This document shows positions 55,322 to 63,751 of a stretch of DNA of 64,000 nucleotides, piece after piece. The notes under the pieces are model-generated. The model searched no databases. It saw nothing but the letters and a program-made list of their open reading frames with translations, and was not told the origin of the DNA. The translations under genes and the position numbers were made by a program. The first letter of the stretch is position 1. The number at the start of each line of letters is the position of its first letter. The DNA is from Desulfonatronum thiodismutans (lineage in GTDB: Bacteria; Desulfobacterota; Desulfovibrionia; Desulfovibrionales; Desulfonatronaceae): the NCBI RefSeq assembly GCF_000717475.1, contig NZ_JPIK01000012.1:245814-309813 (forward strand). The letters are read 5' to 3'.

Positions 55322-56211
55322 GGCTGTTTCTCCGTTCCGGTGTCCGGCTCGGCCACGGGCTCCGGATCAGGCACGTTGCCGGGTTCGTCGTTTGCTCCTG
55401 GAGAAAACGACGCAACCGGCTCCATCCACGGCATGGAGACGGTAACCGGCACCTGGATCAGTTCCGGAGCAGCCTGCCGGGCCGCGATGCGCAGGCCCTG
55501 GCGGATGGACTGATTGTGGCGGGTCTCCAGGGGAGTCCAGGCTTGGTTCCGAGGCTCCCAGAAACCGCTCTCGTTTCTGTCCAGGGTCTGGTAGGCCAGG
55601 ACCAGCCGACCGATGCGCAGGAACTCGACGCTGCGCCCGGGCCCGTGATCCGTGACCAGCTCGCCCTGAAAGGCTTCGATGGTCCTGCCGTGGTCGGCCT
55701 CGGTCTGATAAGCCTGCATGATCCGGCGAAACTTTTCCGGAACGTCCACGTCAGCCCGACGCATCAAGGCCCGCAACCCCTCCACCCGGGCCATCCGCTC
55801 ATCCAGGAGAAACGGCAGGTCCGCGGCCACGAAGGCCTCCAGTCCGCCCAGCATGCGCAGCATCAAGGGCACGATCTCCCGCTGGGTGACCTTGATGTCC
55901 TCGATCTGGCGCTCCAGCGAAACCATCTCAGCCTCCTGGGACCGGACCATGTCCTCCAGGTTGGCGTTGTACACGGCCAGATTCTCCTGCTCGCGCCGCA
56001 GGTCGCGGTACTCCTGGACCAACCTGAGGGTCTCATCGGCCATGGCGTCCACCCGGGTCTGGGATTCCTGAGCCTGGCGCAGGATGGAATCCTCGGTTTC
56101 GAGGATTCTCGGGATTCGCTCCGAAGCCCAAGCCGACCCGGACCAGATACCCGCCAGGAATCCGAGAATAATAAACACCTTCAACAAGATACCACACTGA
56201 CCGAACTGCAC
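55318..56211 (-). CDS. DUF3450 protein, first gene of the Ton operon
   Basis: A 297-residue exported protein starting at a GTG preceded by AGGAGG. The signal peptide (ILLKVFIILGFLAGIWSGSA) is followed by a long coiled coil (residues 40-105) and a C-terminal domain with MLGGLEAFVAADLPFLLDER and MQAYQTEADHGRTIEAFQGE, the DUF3450 signature. It is the standard partner of long ExbB-like proteins in Ton operons and probably acts in the periplasm. Confidence 0.92.
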   Translation of the reverse strand: MQFGQCGILLKVFIILGFLAGIWSGSAWASERIPRILETEDSILRQAQESQTRVDAMADETLRLVQEYRDLRREQENLAVYNANLEDMVRSQEAEMVSLERQIEDIKVTQREIVPLMLRMLGGLEAFVAADLPFLLDERMARVEGLRALMRRADVDVPEKFRRIMQAYQTEADHGRTIEAFQGELVTDHGPGRSVEFLRIGRLVLAYQTLDRNESGFWEPRNQAWTPLETRHNQSIRQGLRIAARQAAPELIQVPVTVSMPWMEPVASFSPGANDEPGNVPDPEPVAEPDTGTEKQP

Positions 56212-56322
56212 TGTCCCCTCCTGAAGTCAACTCCACGCAAATCTCGATGCAAATTCGAAAGAGTCCGGATGTCGCTAAGATTTCACAGTTAATGGCCTTG
56301 AAAAGTTAACCATTGCTCAAAT

Positions 56323-56335
56323 TTGTTGACAACAA
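56323..56335. promoter_or_regulatory. Palindromic operator TTGTTGACAACAA at the Ton-operon start site
   Basis: A perfect 13-bp palindrome (6-bp arms around one A) overlaps the last bases of the minus-strand -10 box and the expected start site. The right half TTGACAACA recurs exactly 30 bases away (56326-56334 and 56356-56364), where it overlaps the -35 box. Confidence 0.55.
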
Positions 56336-56362
56336 TATATACGATTTTAGCGAAATTGACAA
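56334..56362 (-). promoter_or_regulatory. Sigma-70 promoter of the DUF3450-ExbB-TonB operon
   Basis: On the minus strand TTGTCA (56357-56362) and TATATT (56334-56339) are separated by exactly 17 bases. The pair lies 123 bases upstream of the DUF3450 GTG start, in an AT-rich context. Confidence 0.7.
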
Positions 56363-56723
56363 CAGAATGTGAAAATTTAACTTAGCGTGCCACTTGCAGA
56401 AGGACTTCGTGTTATCCATTCGCATGTCTTCATTGTATTGTTCCCACTCTGGAACGGTGGAATAATTCGAAAAATCAGAAGTTTAGGCGAGAGATGGGGG
56501 GGGTGGATGATGCGGGCTCGGCGACAAGCAGGTTTGAAAAAGACGGTCCAATGCGAATCGACGCACAATCAATATGTGAAAAATTGCCCGAATTTTGCTC
56601 AGAGATTGACATCACATCTTTTCAAGATATATGCACAGCTAGTAGCATGTATTATGATATTTTATTTTTGGCGGAGGTGCTCTTCTCGAAAGTTATGTTT
56701 AACGGTTTGAAGGAGGAAACAAG

Positions 56724-57971
56724 ATGCGAGAAATGGAATTGGTCCCCATGAAGGGGCCGGCCCCGAAAAATGCCGACCCGAACAGGTTTTCCATGGTTCA
56801 GGTGGACGGGAGCAAGTGTGTCCAGTGCGGGACCTGCGACGACATCTGTCCCACGGGCGCGATCCAGGTCAAGGCCGACGGCAGCCGGTACGTCGTCTCT
56901 CCGGCAGCCTGCATCAATTGCGCCCAGTGTCTGACCAACTGTCCCTACGCCGCCATTTACGAAGAGATTTCTTACGTGGACGAAATCATGGCGGCCCTGA
57001 AGGATCCGGACACCGTGGTGGTGTCCATGCCCGCTCCGGCCGTGCGGTACGCCCTGGGCGAGCCCTTCGGCATGCCCGCCGGAACCTACGTGGGTGGGAA
57101 GATGCATGCGGCTTTGCGCAAGCTGGGGTTTGATCTGATCTGGGACAACGAATTCACCGCCGACCTGACCATCATGGAAGAGGGCACGGAGCTGATCAAC
57201 CGGGTCGCCAAGCCCAATCCGAACTATCCGCTGCCGCAGTTCACATCCTGCTGTCCCGGCTGGGTCAAGTTCTGCGAGACTTTTTATCCGGAAATCCTGC
57301 CGCACATGTCCACCTGCAAGTCGCCCATCGCCATGCTCGGCCCCCTGGCCAAGACGTACGGCGCCCAGCAGGCCAAGGTGAATCCCTCAAAGATGTACAC
57401 CGTGTCCATCATGCCCTGCGTGGCCAAGAAGTATGAGGGAATGAGGGTCGAGATGGCGGCCAGTGGATTCCGGGACATCGATGCCACCATCACCACCAGG
57501 GAACTGGCCTACATCATCAGACAGGCCGGGATCGACTTTGCCAACTTGAAGGATGAGGAGCCAGACCCGGTCCTGGGCCAGTCCACCGGCGCGGCGACCA
57601 TCTTCGGCACCAGCGGCGGGGTCATGGAAGCGGCCTTGCGGTATGCCTACGAGGTTCTCTCCGGTGACAAGCTGAAGGATCCCGAGATCAAGGCCGTGCG
57701 CGCCAGCCAGGGCATTGTCGCCGCGGCGGTGGACGTGCCCAACTTCGGCGAGGTCCGGGTGGCCGTGGTCAGCGGATTGGAGAACACCAAGAAGATTTGC
57801 GAGGAAGTCAAGGCCGGGAAATCCCCGTATCACTTCATCGAGATCATGACCTGCCCCGGCGGATGCGTGAACGGCGGCGGGCAGCCTTTGGATCCGAACC
57901 TGCTGCTGGTCAAGAACTCGTCGAATCTCTTCGCCGACTACCGGAACCGATTCAATCTCAAATCCGTTTAA
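56724..57971 (+). CDS. hydA: [FeFe] hydrogenase large subunit
   Basis: A 415-residue catalytic subunit. Two ferredoxin-type clusters lie at residues 31-75 (KCVQCGTCDDICPTGAI and CINCAQCLTNCPYAAIYEE). The H-cluster motifs are TSCCPGWVKFC near residue 174, MPCVAKKYEG near 230 and MTCPGGCVNGGGQP near 373, with all conserved cysteines present. The length and domain order match the periplasmic Desulfovibrio enzyme, which reversibly oxidises H2. The product is exported by the Tat signal of the small subunit. AGGAGG precedes the ATG. Confidence 0.98.
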   Translation: MREMELVPMKGPAPKNADPNRFSMVQVDGSKCVQCGTCDDICPTGAIQVKADGSRYVVSPAACINCAQCLTNCPYAAIYEEISYVDEIMAALKDPDTVVVSMPAPAVRYALGEPFGMPAGTYVGGKMHAALRKLGFDLIWDNEFTADLTIMEEGTELINRVAKPNPNYPLPQFTSCCPGWVKFCETFYPEILPHMSTCKSPIAMLGPLAKTYGAQQAKVNPSKMYTVSIMPCVAKKYEGMRVEMAASGFRDIDATITTRELAYIIRQAGIDFANLKDEEPDPVLGQSTGAATIFGTSGGVMEAALRYAYEVLSGDKLKDPEIKAVRASQGIVAAAVDVPNFGEVRVAVVSGLENTKKICEEVKAGKSPYHFIEIMTCPGGCVNGGGQPLDPNLLLVKNSSNLFADYRNRFNLKSV

Positions 57972-57989
57972 GTGAGGAAGGAGGACACT

Positions 57990-58331
57990 ATGAACAAGCC
58001 TTTTGAATTAACCCGCCGAGGTTTCTTGCAGGCCGCCGTGGCCGTGACTGCCGTGGCCGCCATGGGCGTGGGTTTTGTCCGCGAAGCCAAGGCCGCTGCC
58101 ATGGATTTCATCGGAAAGCGTCAGGTCGGGGTCTACGAAGCGGACGCCAAGGTTTACAAGATCCGAAAATCCCAGGACAACCCGATGATCAAGAAGATCT
58201 ACGCCGAGGACGGTTTCCTCTCTGATGGCCCCACCGGGAAAACGGCCTATAAACTGCTGCACACCCGCTATTTCGACCGCAGCGCGGACATCAAGGAACT
58301 GAAAGCCAAGGGCATCAAGCTGAAAATCTAG
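57990..58331 (+). CDS. hydB: [FeFe] hydrogenase small subunit, Tat-exported
   Basis: A 113-residue small subunit. The twin-arginine signal is LTRRGFLQAAVAVTAVAAMG, followed by the mature part from about AAAMDF. The mature domain (GKRQVGVYEADAKVYKIRKS, HTRYFDRSADIKELKAKG) wraps around the large subunit in the Desulfovibrio enzyme. The ATG at 57990 has AAGGAGG 7-8 bases upstream. It follows hydA by 18 bases in one transcript. Confidence 0.97.
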   Translation: MNKPFELTRRGFLQAAVAVTAVAAMGVGFVREAKAAAMDFIGKRQVGVYEADAKVYKIRKSQDNPMIKKIYAEDGFLSDGPTGKTAYKLLHTRYFDRSADIKELKAKGIKLKI

Positions 58332-58357
58332 CCGCTCGACCGAGAAAACACCTCCGT

Positions 58358-58404
58358 GCAACCTGAAGGGAAGGGTTGGTCTGACCCTCAGGGTTGCATT
58401 TACC
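58358..58404 (+). terminator. Probable terminator of hydAB
   Basis: GCAACCTGA (from 58358) pairs with TCAGGGTTGC (58388-58397) with one bulge, and inner bases also pair. It is followed by ATTTA. It lies 27 bases after the hydB stop, ahead of a convergent gene, and could work in both directions. Confidence 0.6.
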
Positions 58405-58418
58405 GATGCGCAGCCTGT

Positions 58419-58925
58419 TCAGTATTCTAAAGATTCAATGGCCTCTCGCACATACTCCACGATCTCATCCTTCTGAAAGCCGATCACATCCGGAAAGTTC
58501 GAGCCGTTGCGCAAATAGTCCGAAAAAAGTCGGAACTCACGAAGCGCCCTGTCTCGCATGTCCTGGTCGCCGGATGCCTGGAACACCTCCATGCAGGCCT
58601 TGCCCATGTTGAAGCGGGCCAGAGGGTATTCGTTGATGGCCAGAGCTGCTTCGTATTCACCCATGGCCTTGTCCAGATCGCCTTGTCTGGCATAGGCCAC
58701 GCCCCGGTCGCTGTGGGCCTCGGCGGCATAGGACGTCCCGGGGTGACAGTCGATGACGCTGGAAAAGCGGGCAATGGCGGCGTCAACTCGGCCCATGGCC
58801 AAAAAGCGTTCCCCGAAGCGAATCAGGTTGCGGGGCGGTTGGTGGCACGGATCCTGGGCCATGACGGGAAGAGAGGCCAACAAGGCAAGCGACAGGGCGA
58901 TGAGCAACCAGACGATGGGTTTCAT
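58419..58925 (-). CDS. Secreted TPR protein
   Basis: A 168-residue exported protein: signal peptide KPIVWLLIALSLALLASLPV, cleavage near MAQDP, then two to three TPR-like repeats (AEAHSDRGVAYARQGDLDKA, MGEYEAALAINEYPLARFNM). A helical tail ends AIESLEY. The ATG at 58925 follows GGAGG. It converges on hydAB; a link to the hydrogenase is not evident. Confidence 0.85.
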   Translation of the reverse strand: MKPIVWLLIALSLALLASLPVMAQDPCHQPPRNLIRFGERFLAMGRVDAAIARFSSVIDCHPGTSYAAEAHSDRGVAYARQGDLDKAMGEYEAALAINEYPLARFNMGKACMEVFQASGDQDMRDRALREFRLFSDYLRNGSNFPDVIGFQKDEIVEYVREAIESLEY

Positions 58926-59141
58926 GTTTCCTCCTGGGAATCGGGATGTTGAGGATTGAAAGCAGGCGGATTTCGACATCAATATTATTTATTGATTATA
59001 CAGCCGCATTATTCAAACACAAAGGCAATGCCTAAATCCAGTACTAAAAGCAAGTATGTGACGATATTATTCAATCAATTTAAGAACTTTAATACGCATT
59101 CCGGGCAAATATTGAAATTCGATTTATGTTATTATTTAGTA

Positions 59142-59147
59142 TATAAT
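59142..59147 (+). promoter_or_regulatory. TATAAT -10 box upstream of the TM1266-like gene
   Basis: A consensus TATAAT lies in an AT-rich stretch (58980-59160), 35 bases before the start at 59183. A matching -35 is not obvious at 16-18 bases, so the promoter may need an activator. Confidence 0.5.
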
Positions 59148-59182
59148 ATGCTCTATACGCACTTAAAAGCGAGACAACAAGC

Positions 59183-59446
59183 ATGTCCACTAATCAACTG
59201 GAGCAGCACGATATGCGCAGGAGCGGTGTCGTGGGCATCTCCATATCCGATGCCGTCGGCATGACGACGAAAATCACGGAGATACTGGAAAGCAGCCACG
59301 GCATCATCAAGAACGTGACCATGTTTCCCGCCTCCAAAGAGCGGGTCATGGCCGTGATCATCAGAGCCACCACGGATGAACTGGGCGCATTGACCGGCAG
59401 GCTGGGCATGGTGCCCGGGGTCAGGGTCAAATCCGTGTTGTTCTGA
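59183..59446 (+). CDS. TM1266-like ACT-fold protein (iron-only hydrogenase system regulator family)
   Basis: An 87-residue protein, or 77 from the second ATG at 59213. The ACT-like pattern is RRSGVVGISISDAVGMTTKI, ESSHGIIKNVTMFPA, VMAVIIRATTDELGALTGRL and GMVPGVRVKSVLF, which matches the TM1266 family placed with [FeFe] hydrogenase genes and related to the nickel-binding C-terminal domain of NikR. There is no DNA-binding domain. It is 38 bases upstream of a TonB receptor on the same strand, so it probably shares its transcript. Confidence 0.82.
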   Translation: MSTNQLEQHDMRRSGVVGISISDAVGMTTKITEILESSHGIIKNVTMFPASKERVMAVIIRATTDELGALTGRLGMVPGVRVKSVLF

Positions 59447-59484
59447 CGTCAACTCACCAAACCACCAGACAAGGGAGATGGGAA

Positions 59485-61500
59485 ATGAAACGGATGATCG
59501 GCATCCTTGTTGGAGCCTGCGCTCTGTTCTTTGCGGCAACGGTCACGGCGGACGAAGGCGAGTCAAGTAAAGGCGTGGCTCTGGAGCAGGTCACGGTTAC
59601 GGCGCGCGGCATACCCGCGCCGGTTTCCGGAACACCCGGCGGGGTCGGCGTTGTTGATGCCGAAACCATTGCCGTAACCGCGCCGGTGAGCCTGACGGAC
59701 GCGGCCGTCCGTCTTCCAGGCGTGGACAAGTCCTCGGAGTCCGCCTGGGGCGGGGACGTCAACATTCGCGGCCTGGGGCGCGACGCCGTGGTCTTTCTGA
59801 TCGACGGGGCACGGGTCAACGTGACCACGGACATCAACGGACGCTTCGGCTTGGTCAACCCCAAGGACATCCAGCGCATCGAGGTCCTTAAAGGCCCCAT
59901 CAGCGCCCTGTACGGCTCGGGCTCCATCGGCGGGGTGGTGAACATCATCACCAAGAAAGGCCGGTTCCTGGACGCCCCGGCCTGGAACGCGGAAACCTCC
60001 CTGGGCGGCGGTTCCAATCCCGGAGGCGGAGACGTGCACCAGATCATTTCCTACAACGCGCCCAGGTCCTGGCTCTGGGGCTCCATCGGCTACCGGGACT
60101 TCTCGGATTACAAGGACGGAAACGGCGACAAGGTCCGCAACAGTGGATTCGAGGACTTTTCCGCCAAGCTGGCCGCGGGATTCAAATGGAACGAGTACAA
60201 CGTGACCGAATTCCAGTACCAGCACCTGGACGGTTCGGAGATCGGCGTCCCGGGAACGGGCATGGCCCCCCTGCCGGTCAACGCCGACGTGACCCTGGCC
60301 GGAAACAATCGTCGGCTCGTGGAACTGAGCCATTCTTTTACCCCGGAAGACTCCCTGCTCCGGGAATCCACCCTGCAACTGTCCTATCAATTGATCGAGC
60401 GACGGGTACGCATCGACAATTTCACCTCCGGCGCGGTGGCCTGGATCAGGCCTGAGGCGGACCATGCCACATGGTCCGGGAACTGGAAGAACGTCATGGC
60501 CTTTGGCGACCATGTGGTCGTGGCCGTGGTGGACGCCTGGAACTGGCATATGGATTCCAGTCGGGTGCGCAGAACCGTTGCCGGAACGTCCATATCGGAC
60601 AAGCCGACTCCCGAGACGGACCAAACGTCCGTCGGGGTCTTCGCTGAGGACGATTGGGCACTCAGCACGAACTGGAGCCTGAACCTGGGTGCCCGGGCCG
60701 ACTATGTGCGCGTCGCCAACAAGGAAACCGAGGATATTGCAAAAAAGACCGCAAACGACGCCAGTTGGGGCGGGCACGCCGGGCTGACCTGGCGTTTCGC
60801 CCCGGACTGGTCCATGACCACCCTGGCCGCCAGCAGCTACCGGACCCCGAACATCCTGGAGCGGTTCAAGAACATCAACCTCGTCGGAGGCGTGGTGGAA
60901 GTGGGCGATCCGGACCTCGATCCCGAGCGCTCCTTGTTCTTCGAATACGGAATCCACCACACCGGCCGAACCGTGCGTTCCTCGGGCGCTGCGTTTTACA
61001 ACCAGCTCCGCGACTACATCGTCCCCGAGCTCATCGATCCGAGCCTGTACCGAATGGGCAACGTCTCCAAGGCGGAATTGTACGGCGCTGAACTGTCCCT
61101 GGAGTGGGATTTCATCCCGAGTTGGACCGTATTCGGAAACATCGCCTACACCCAGGGCAAGGATAAATCCGCGGACGAATGGCTGCGCTTCGTGGCCCCG
61201 CTGAACGGCCTGTTCGGGGTTACGCAGAAGATGGATTCAGGCCTGTGGTGGACCCTGGAAGGCCAGTGGGCCGCGAAACAGACCCGCGTGCCGCGAGACA
61301 CGGAGCACTCCGACGCCTGGATCACCATGAACGCCAGGGCCGGATACGACTTCACCCTGGCCGGACTGCGGCACGCCGTGGTCCTGGGCGTGACCAACAT
61401 TTTCGATGAGACATACGGCAACTATTTGGCCACCTCGCGAGGCGTGGAACTGCGCGAGCCGGGACTGAACGCGTATCTGAACTGGCGGGTGATGTTCTGA
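59485..61500 (+). CDS. TonB-dependent outer-membrane receptor, third copy
   Basis: A 671-residue receptor with signal peptide (RMIGILVGACALFFAATVTA) and TonB-box region LEQVTVTARGIPA. The plug has LTDAAVRLPGVDKSSESAWG, VVFLIDGARVN and IQRIEVLKGPISALYGSGSI with GGVVNIITKK. The barrel ends AYLNWRVMF. It differs in sequence from the two receptors at 43.8 and 48.8 kb. GGGAGATGGGAA precedes the start. It is flanked by the TM1266-like gene and a histidine-rich protein, pointing to metal uptake. Confidence 0.95.
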   Translation: MKRMIGILVGACALFFAATVTADEGESSKGVALEQVTVTARGIPAPVSGTPGGVGVVDAETIAVTAPVSLTDAAVRLPGVDKSSESAWGGDVNIRGLGRDAVVFLIDGARVNVTTDINGRFGLVNPKDIQRIEVLKGPISALYGSGSIGGVVNIITKKGRFLDAPAWNAETSLGGGSNPGGGDVHQIISYNAPRSWLWGSIGYRDFSDYKDGNGDKVRNSGFEDFSAKLAAGFKWNEYNVTEFQYQHLDGSEIGVPGTGMAPLPVNADVTLAGNNRRLVELSHSFTPEDSLLRESTLQLSYQLIERRVRIDNFTSGAVAWIRPEADHATWSGNWKNVMAFGDHVVVAVVDAWNWHMDSSRVRRTVAGTSISDKPTPETDQTSVGVFAEDDWALSTNWSLNLGARADYVRVANKETEDIAKKTANDASWGGHAGLTWRFAPDWSMTTLAASSYRTPNILERFKNINLVGGVVEVGDPDLDPERSLFFEYGIHHTGRTVRSSGAAFYNQLRDYIVPELIDPSLYRMGNVSKAELYGAELSLEWDFIPSWTVFGNIAYTQGKDKSADEWLRFVAPLNGLFGVTQKMDSGLWWTLEGQWAAKQTRVPRDTEHSDAWITMNARAGYDFTLAGLRHAVVLGVTNIFDETYGNYLATSRGVELREPGLNAYLNWRVMF

Positions 61501-61582
61501 ATTTGGAAAGGGTTTGATTGGCAGGCGTGATGAAGGGCAAATGGCAGGACAGGTCTCGATCAATGGCGGATCGAAGCAATCC

Positions 61583-61628
61583 CCGTCCCGCCGCCTGACC
61601 AAGGATTTATCTCCAGGCGGCGGGACGG
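61583..61628. terminator. Bidirectional stem-loop between TonB receptor and His-rich gene
   Basis: A perfect 15-bp stem (61583-61597 with 61614-61628) with a 16-nt loop lies between two convergent genes. No T-run follows either side, so termination efficiency is uncertain. Confidence 0.65.
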
Positions 61629-61642
61629 ACGGCTTTGAAAAA

Positions 61643-61909
61643 CTAATGGGTATGGTCTTCATGCGGGAGGCCGGCGTGGTCCGGGTGGTCGTGCTCGTGG
61701 GGGCCGTGGTCCTCGCCATGCCCATGGTCATGCACGCCTTCCGGACCGTGGTGATCGTGCTCGTGCTGGTGTTCGTGCAGATGATCATGTTCATGGACAT
61801 GCACGTGCCTGTGCGCATGCCTGCCGATGCCTGGGTGCTCATGTTCGTGCTCATGTTCATGGGTATGCTCATGGGCGTGAACGTGCTTATGTTCGTGATC
61901 TCCTCTCAT
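61643..61909 (-). CDS. Histidine-rich metal-binding protein
   Basis: An 88-residue protein that is 40% histidine (35 His), mostly in His-x-His alternation with Glu, Asp and Gly, for example HEHKHVHAHEHTHEHEHEHE. It has no signal peptide and only one methionine. Such proteins (like Hpn of Helicobacter or the His-tails of nickel chaperones) store or buffer nickel, zinc or cobalt. The start has a strong AAGGAGG site. It lies beside a TonB receptor and a broken Ni/Co importer gene, which supports a metal-reservoir role. Confidence 0.8.
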   Translation of the reverse strand: MRGDHEHKHVHAHEHTHEHEHEHEHPGIGRHAHRHVHVHEHDHLHEHQHEHDHHGPEGVHDHGHGEDHGPHEHDHPDHAGLPHEDHTH

Positions 61910-62214
61910 GATGCCTCCTTTTTCGCTGGAAGTGGTATTGATCATCACGAACATACGTCACGGCGAAGCGATGTAAAGATGGCAAGAGAAATATTTCCTT
62001 GCGTCTTCAGGCGGTTGGAAATAAAAAATAAGCTGGCGAGCGTAAGAAAAGTGTGCGGAGCGGGCTAAAATCGCGCAATTTATTAGACCAACGTATCACG
62101 TTCGATGCACCGGTTGAAGAAAACGCTGAATATTGATGTGAATCAGGACGCAGAATCCTGGTTCAATAAACCAGGATTCTGTATCAAGCTTTTCGCAAGT
62201 GCTGGAAACACTAG
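61910..62214 (-). other. Region upstream of the histidine-rich gene and up to the insertion sequence
   Basis: These 305 bases have no credible gene. They contain a strong hairpin at 62151-62181 and AT-rich stretches around 62020-62090 that likely hold the promoter of the histidine-rich gene. The right end carries the 5' part of the IS target site. Confidence 0.4.
62151..62181. terminator. Strong hairpin left of the insertion sequence
   Basis: A perfect 13-bp stem (62151-62163 with 62169-62181) with a 5-nt loop. Before the IS inserted it would have lain just downstream of the broken cbiM on the minus strand and may be its former terminator. No T-run is present. Confidence 0.6.
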
Positions 62215-63529
62215 TGTCCCAACGTTTTTCATCAATCAATGCTTAAGACCCTGTAAAATATGACTTTTTATTCTTTTTTGGCTGTTACCGATTTGAACAT
62301 CCAGCAGCTAGTACCTTATACCTCTTGCAACATTTTTCAGGAGGTATGCGGTGTTAACTGGAAAGCTCATATTTTCTCAGATCATGGACTATTTGCCGTT
62401 GCACATGTTTCGGCGAATTGTTCAACGCTACGATGGAAACCGGAAAGTTCATCAATTTTCCTGCCTCGACCAGTTTCTATGCATGGCATTTGCACAATTG
62501 ACTTACCGAGAGAGCCTCAGAGATATCGAGGCCTGTTTACGTTCCCAGCAAGGCAAGCTTTACCACATGGGAATTCGTGCTCAAGTCTCCAGGAATACCT
62601 TAGCCAATGCCAACAAAGTCCGAGACTGGAGAATTTATGCGGATATTGCTCAACACCTAATTCAGATCGCCCGCAACCTTTATATCGACGACGAATTCGA
62701 TCTCGATTTGCAAAATACTGCCTACGCCTTGGATTCCACAACCATAGATTTATGCCTAGCCATGTTCCCCTGGGCCAATTTTCGCAAGTCGAAGGGGGCC
62801 ATCAAACTGCACACATTGCTGGACCTACGAGGGAATATTCCGACCTTTATCCACATATCCGACGGAAAGCTCCACGACGTCAACGTGTTGGATATACTGC
62901 CAATCGAGGCTGGATCGTTTTATGTCATGGATCGATGTTACGTAGACTTCAGGCGCCTTCATGTTTTTTCTCAAAGGGCAGCCTTTTTTGTAATCCGGGC
63001 CAAATCGAATCTTCAATGCAACAGGATATTTTCTCACCAGGTCGATCGAACAACAGGTCTGATTTGCGACCAATCCGTAGTGCTGACTGGCTATTACCAA
63101 TCCAAAAATTATCCAGAAAAGTTACGCAGGGTGAAATACAAAGACCCGGAAAGCCAAAAAACATACGTATTTTTAAACCAACAATTTTGTTCTCCCAGCA
63201 CTCACTATCACAGAGCTATACCGCTATCGTTGGCAAGTGGAGCTGTTTTTTAAGTGGATAAAGCAAAATTTGCGCATAAAGCGTTTCTATGGGAACTCAG
63301 CCAATGCGGTCAAAACGCAAATCTGGATCGCAATTTCGACTTTTTTGATTGTAGCCATCATGAAAAAAGAACTCAAAATCAATGCTTCACTCTACACAAT
63401 TCTACAGATTTTAAGCGTGAACATCTTTGAACGAAATCCATTATTACAGATAGTTGGAAATTACAGCTACGAAAACGAAGTTCGGCCAAACACTAACCAG
63501 TTGAGTTTCTTTGATTAAACGTTGGGACA
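62215..63529 (+). mobile_element. IS4-type insertion sequence, 1315 bp, CTAG target duplication
   Basis: The element has terminal inverted repeats TGTCCCAACGTTT and AAACGTTGGGACA. It is flanked by CTAG at 62211-62214 and 63530-63533. Rejoining the flanks gives one continuous sequence, GCTGGAAACACTAGTGTGCT. It carries a single DDE transposase gene on the plus strand, which is frameshifted. Confidence 0.88.
62351..63518 (+). pseudogene. IS4-family DDE transposase, frameshifted
   Basis: Two consecutive frames make one transposase. The first (62351 to about 63175) has an N-terminal domain (LDQFLCMAFAQLTYRESLRD), the first catalytic Asp in YALDSTTIDL near residue 128 and the second in SFYVMDRCYVDF. 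The second frame resumes as TNNFVLPALTITELYRYRWQ, then VELFFKWIKQN with the catalytic Glu. One extra base in TTTTTAAACC at about 63170-63179 shifts the frame +1. The first frame alone lacks the catalytic Glu, so it is inactive unless trans-complemented. Confidence 0.9.
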
Positions 63530-63534
63530 CTAGT

Positions 63535-63751
63535 GTGCTGGAAAATATCTCAAACGCCATGCAACAACATTGGCTGAGCGCGCAGAAAAAGACGGCCACG
63601 AAGCTGGTCAGCACTCCTTCTATCGGAATTATCGGGGTGCGGTGCTACCTGCTTCCCTGAGCTTGCGGATGCAAAAATTCGTTGTAGCCATGGCCACCGC
63701 GTAACCTCCGAGGGTGACATGCAGGGGCAGGATGCCGTCAGGGATGGGCAT
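63535..63751 (-). pseudogene. Broken cbiM/nikM-type ECF metal-importer gene
   Basis: On the minus strand the ATG at 63751 begins MPIPDGILPLHVTLGGYAVA, the unmistakable CbiM/NikM start, then stops at 63629 after 40 codons. A -1 frame continues as IIPIEGVLTSFVAVFFCALS, which resembles the C-terminal helix region of CbiM/NikM. The middle of the protein (some 150 residues, with the metal-binding core) is absent. The IS lies immediately after. It overlaps the NikL-like gene stop by 14 bases, as expected for an operon. Confidence 0.78.

Larger units (their letters stand above)
56212..56723. other. 512-base regulatory region between the Ton operon and hydA
   Basis: The stretch is markedly AT-rich against its neighbours and holds no credible gene. 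It contains the minus-strand Ton-operon promoter (56334-56362), a TTGTTGACAACAA palindrome and a repeated TTGACAACA. Near 56489-56498 is a G9 tract. The hydA promoter must lie here too, but I find no clean -35/-10 pair on the plus strand. Confidence 0.55.

Noticed and set aside
56494..56751. An 85-codon open frame just upstream of hydA.
   Set aside because: It overlaps the hydA start, has low-quality composition and no ribosome site; it is leader sequence.
61514..62068. A plus-strand open frame rich in Val and Met that looks like a membrane protein.
   Set aside because: It is the complement of the histidine codons of the His-rich gene; it has no ribosome site and the minus-strand gene has AAGGAGG.
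63172..63178. In-phase T TTA AAC heptamer at the transposase frame break, suggesting programmed -1 frameshifting.
   Set aside because: A -1 slip leads into PTILFSQHSL, not the conserved continuation. The true transposase C-terminus is in the +1 frame, so a base insertion explains it better.
62260..63261. A 333-codon frame inside the insertion sequence, offset from the transposase.
   Set aside because: It does not carry DDE motifs and is a shadow frame in AT-rich DNA.
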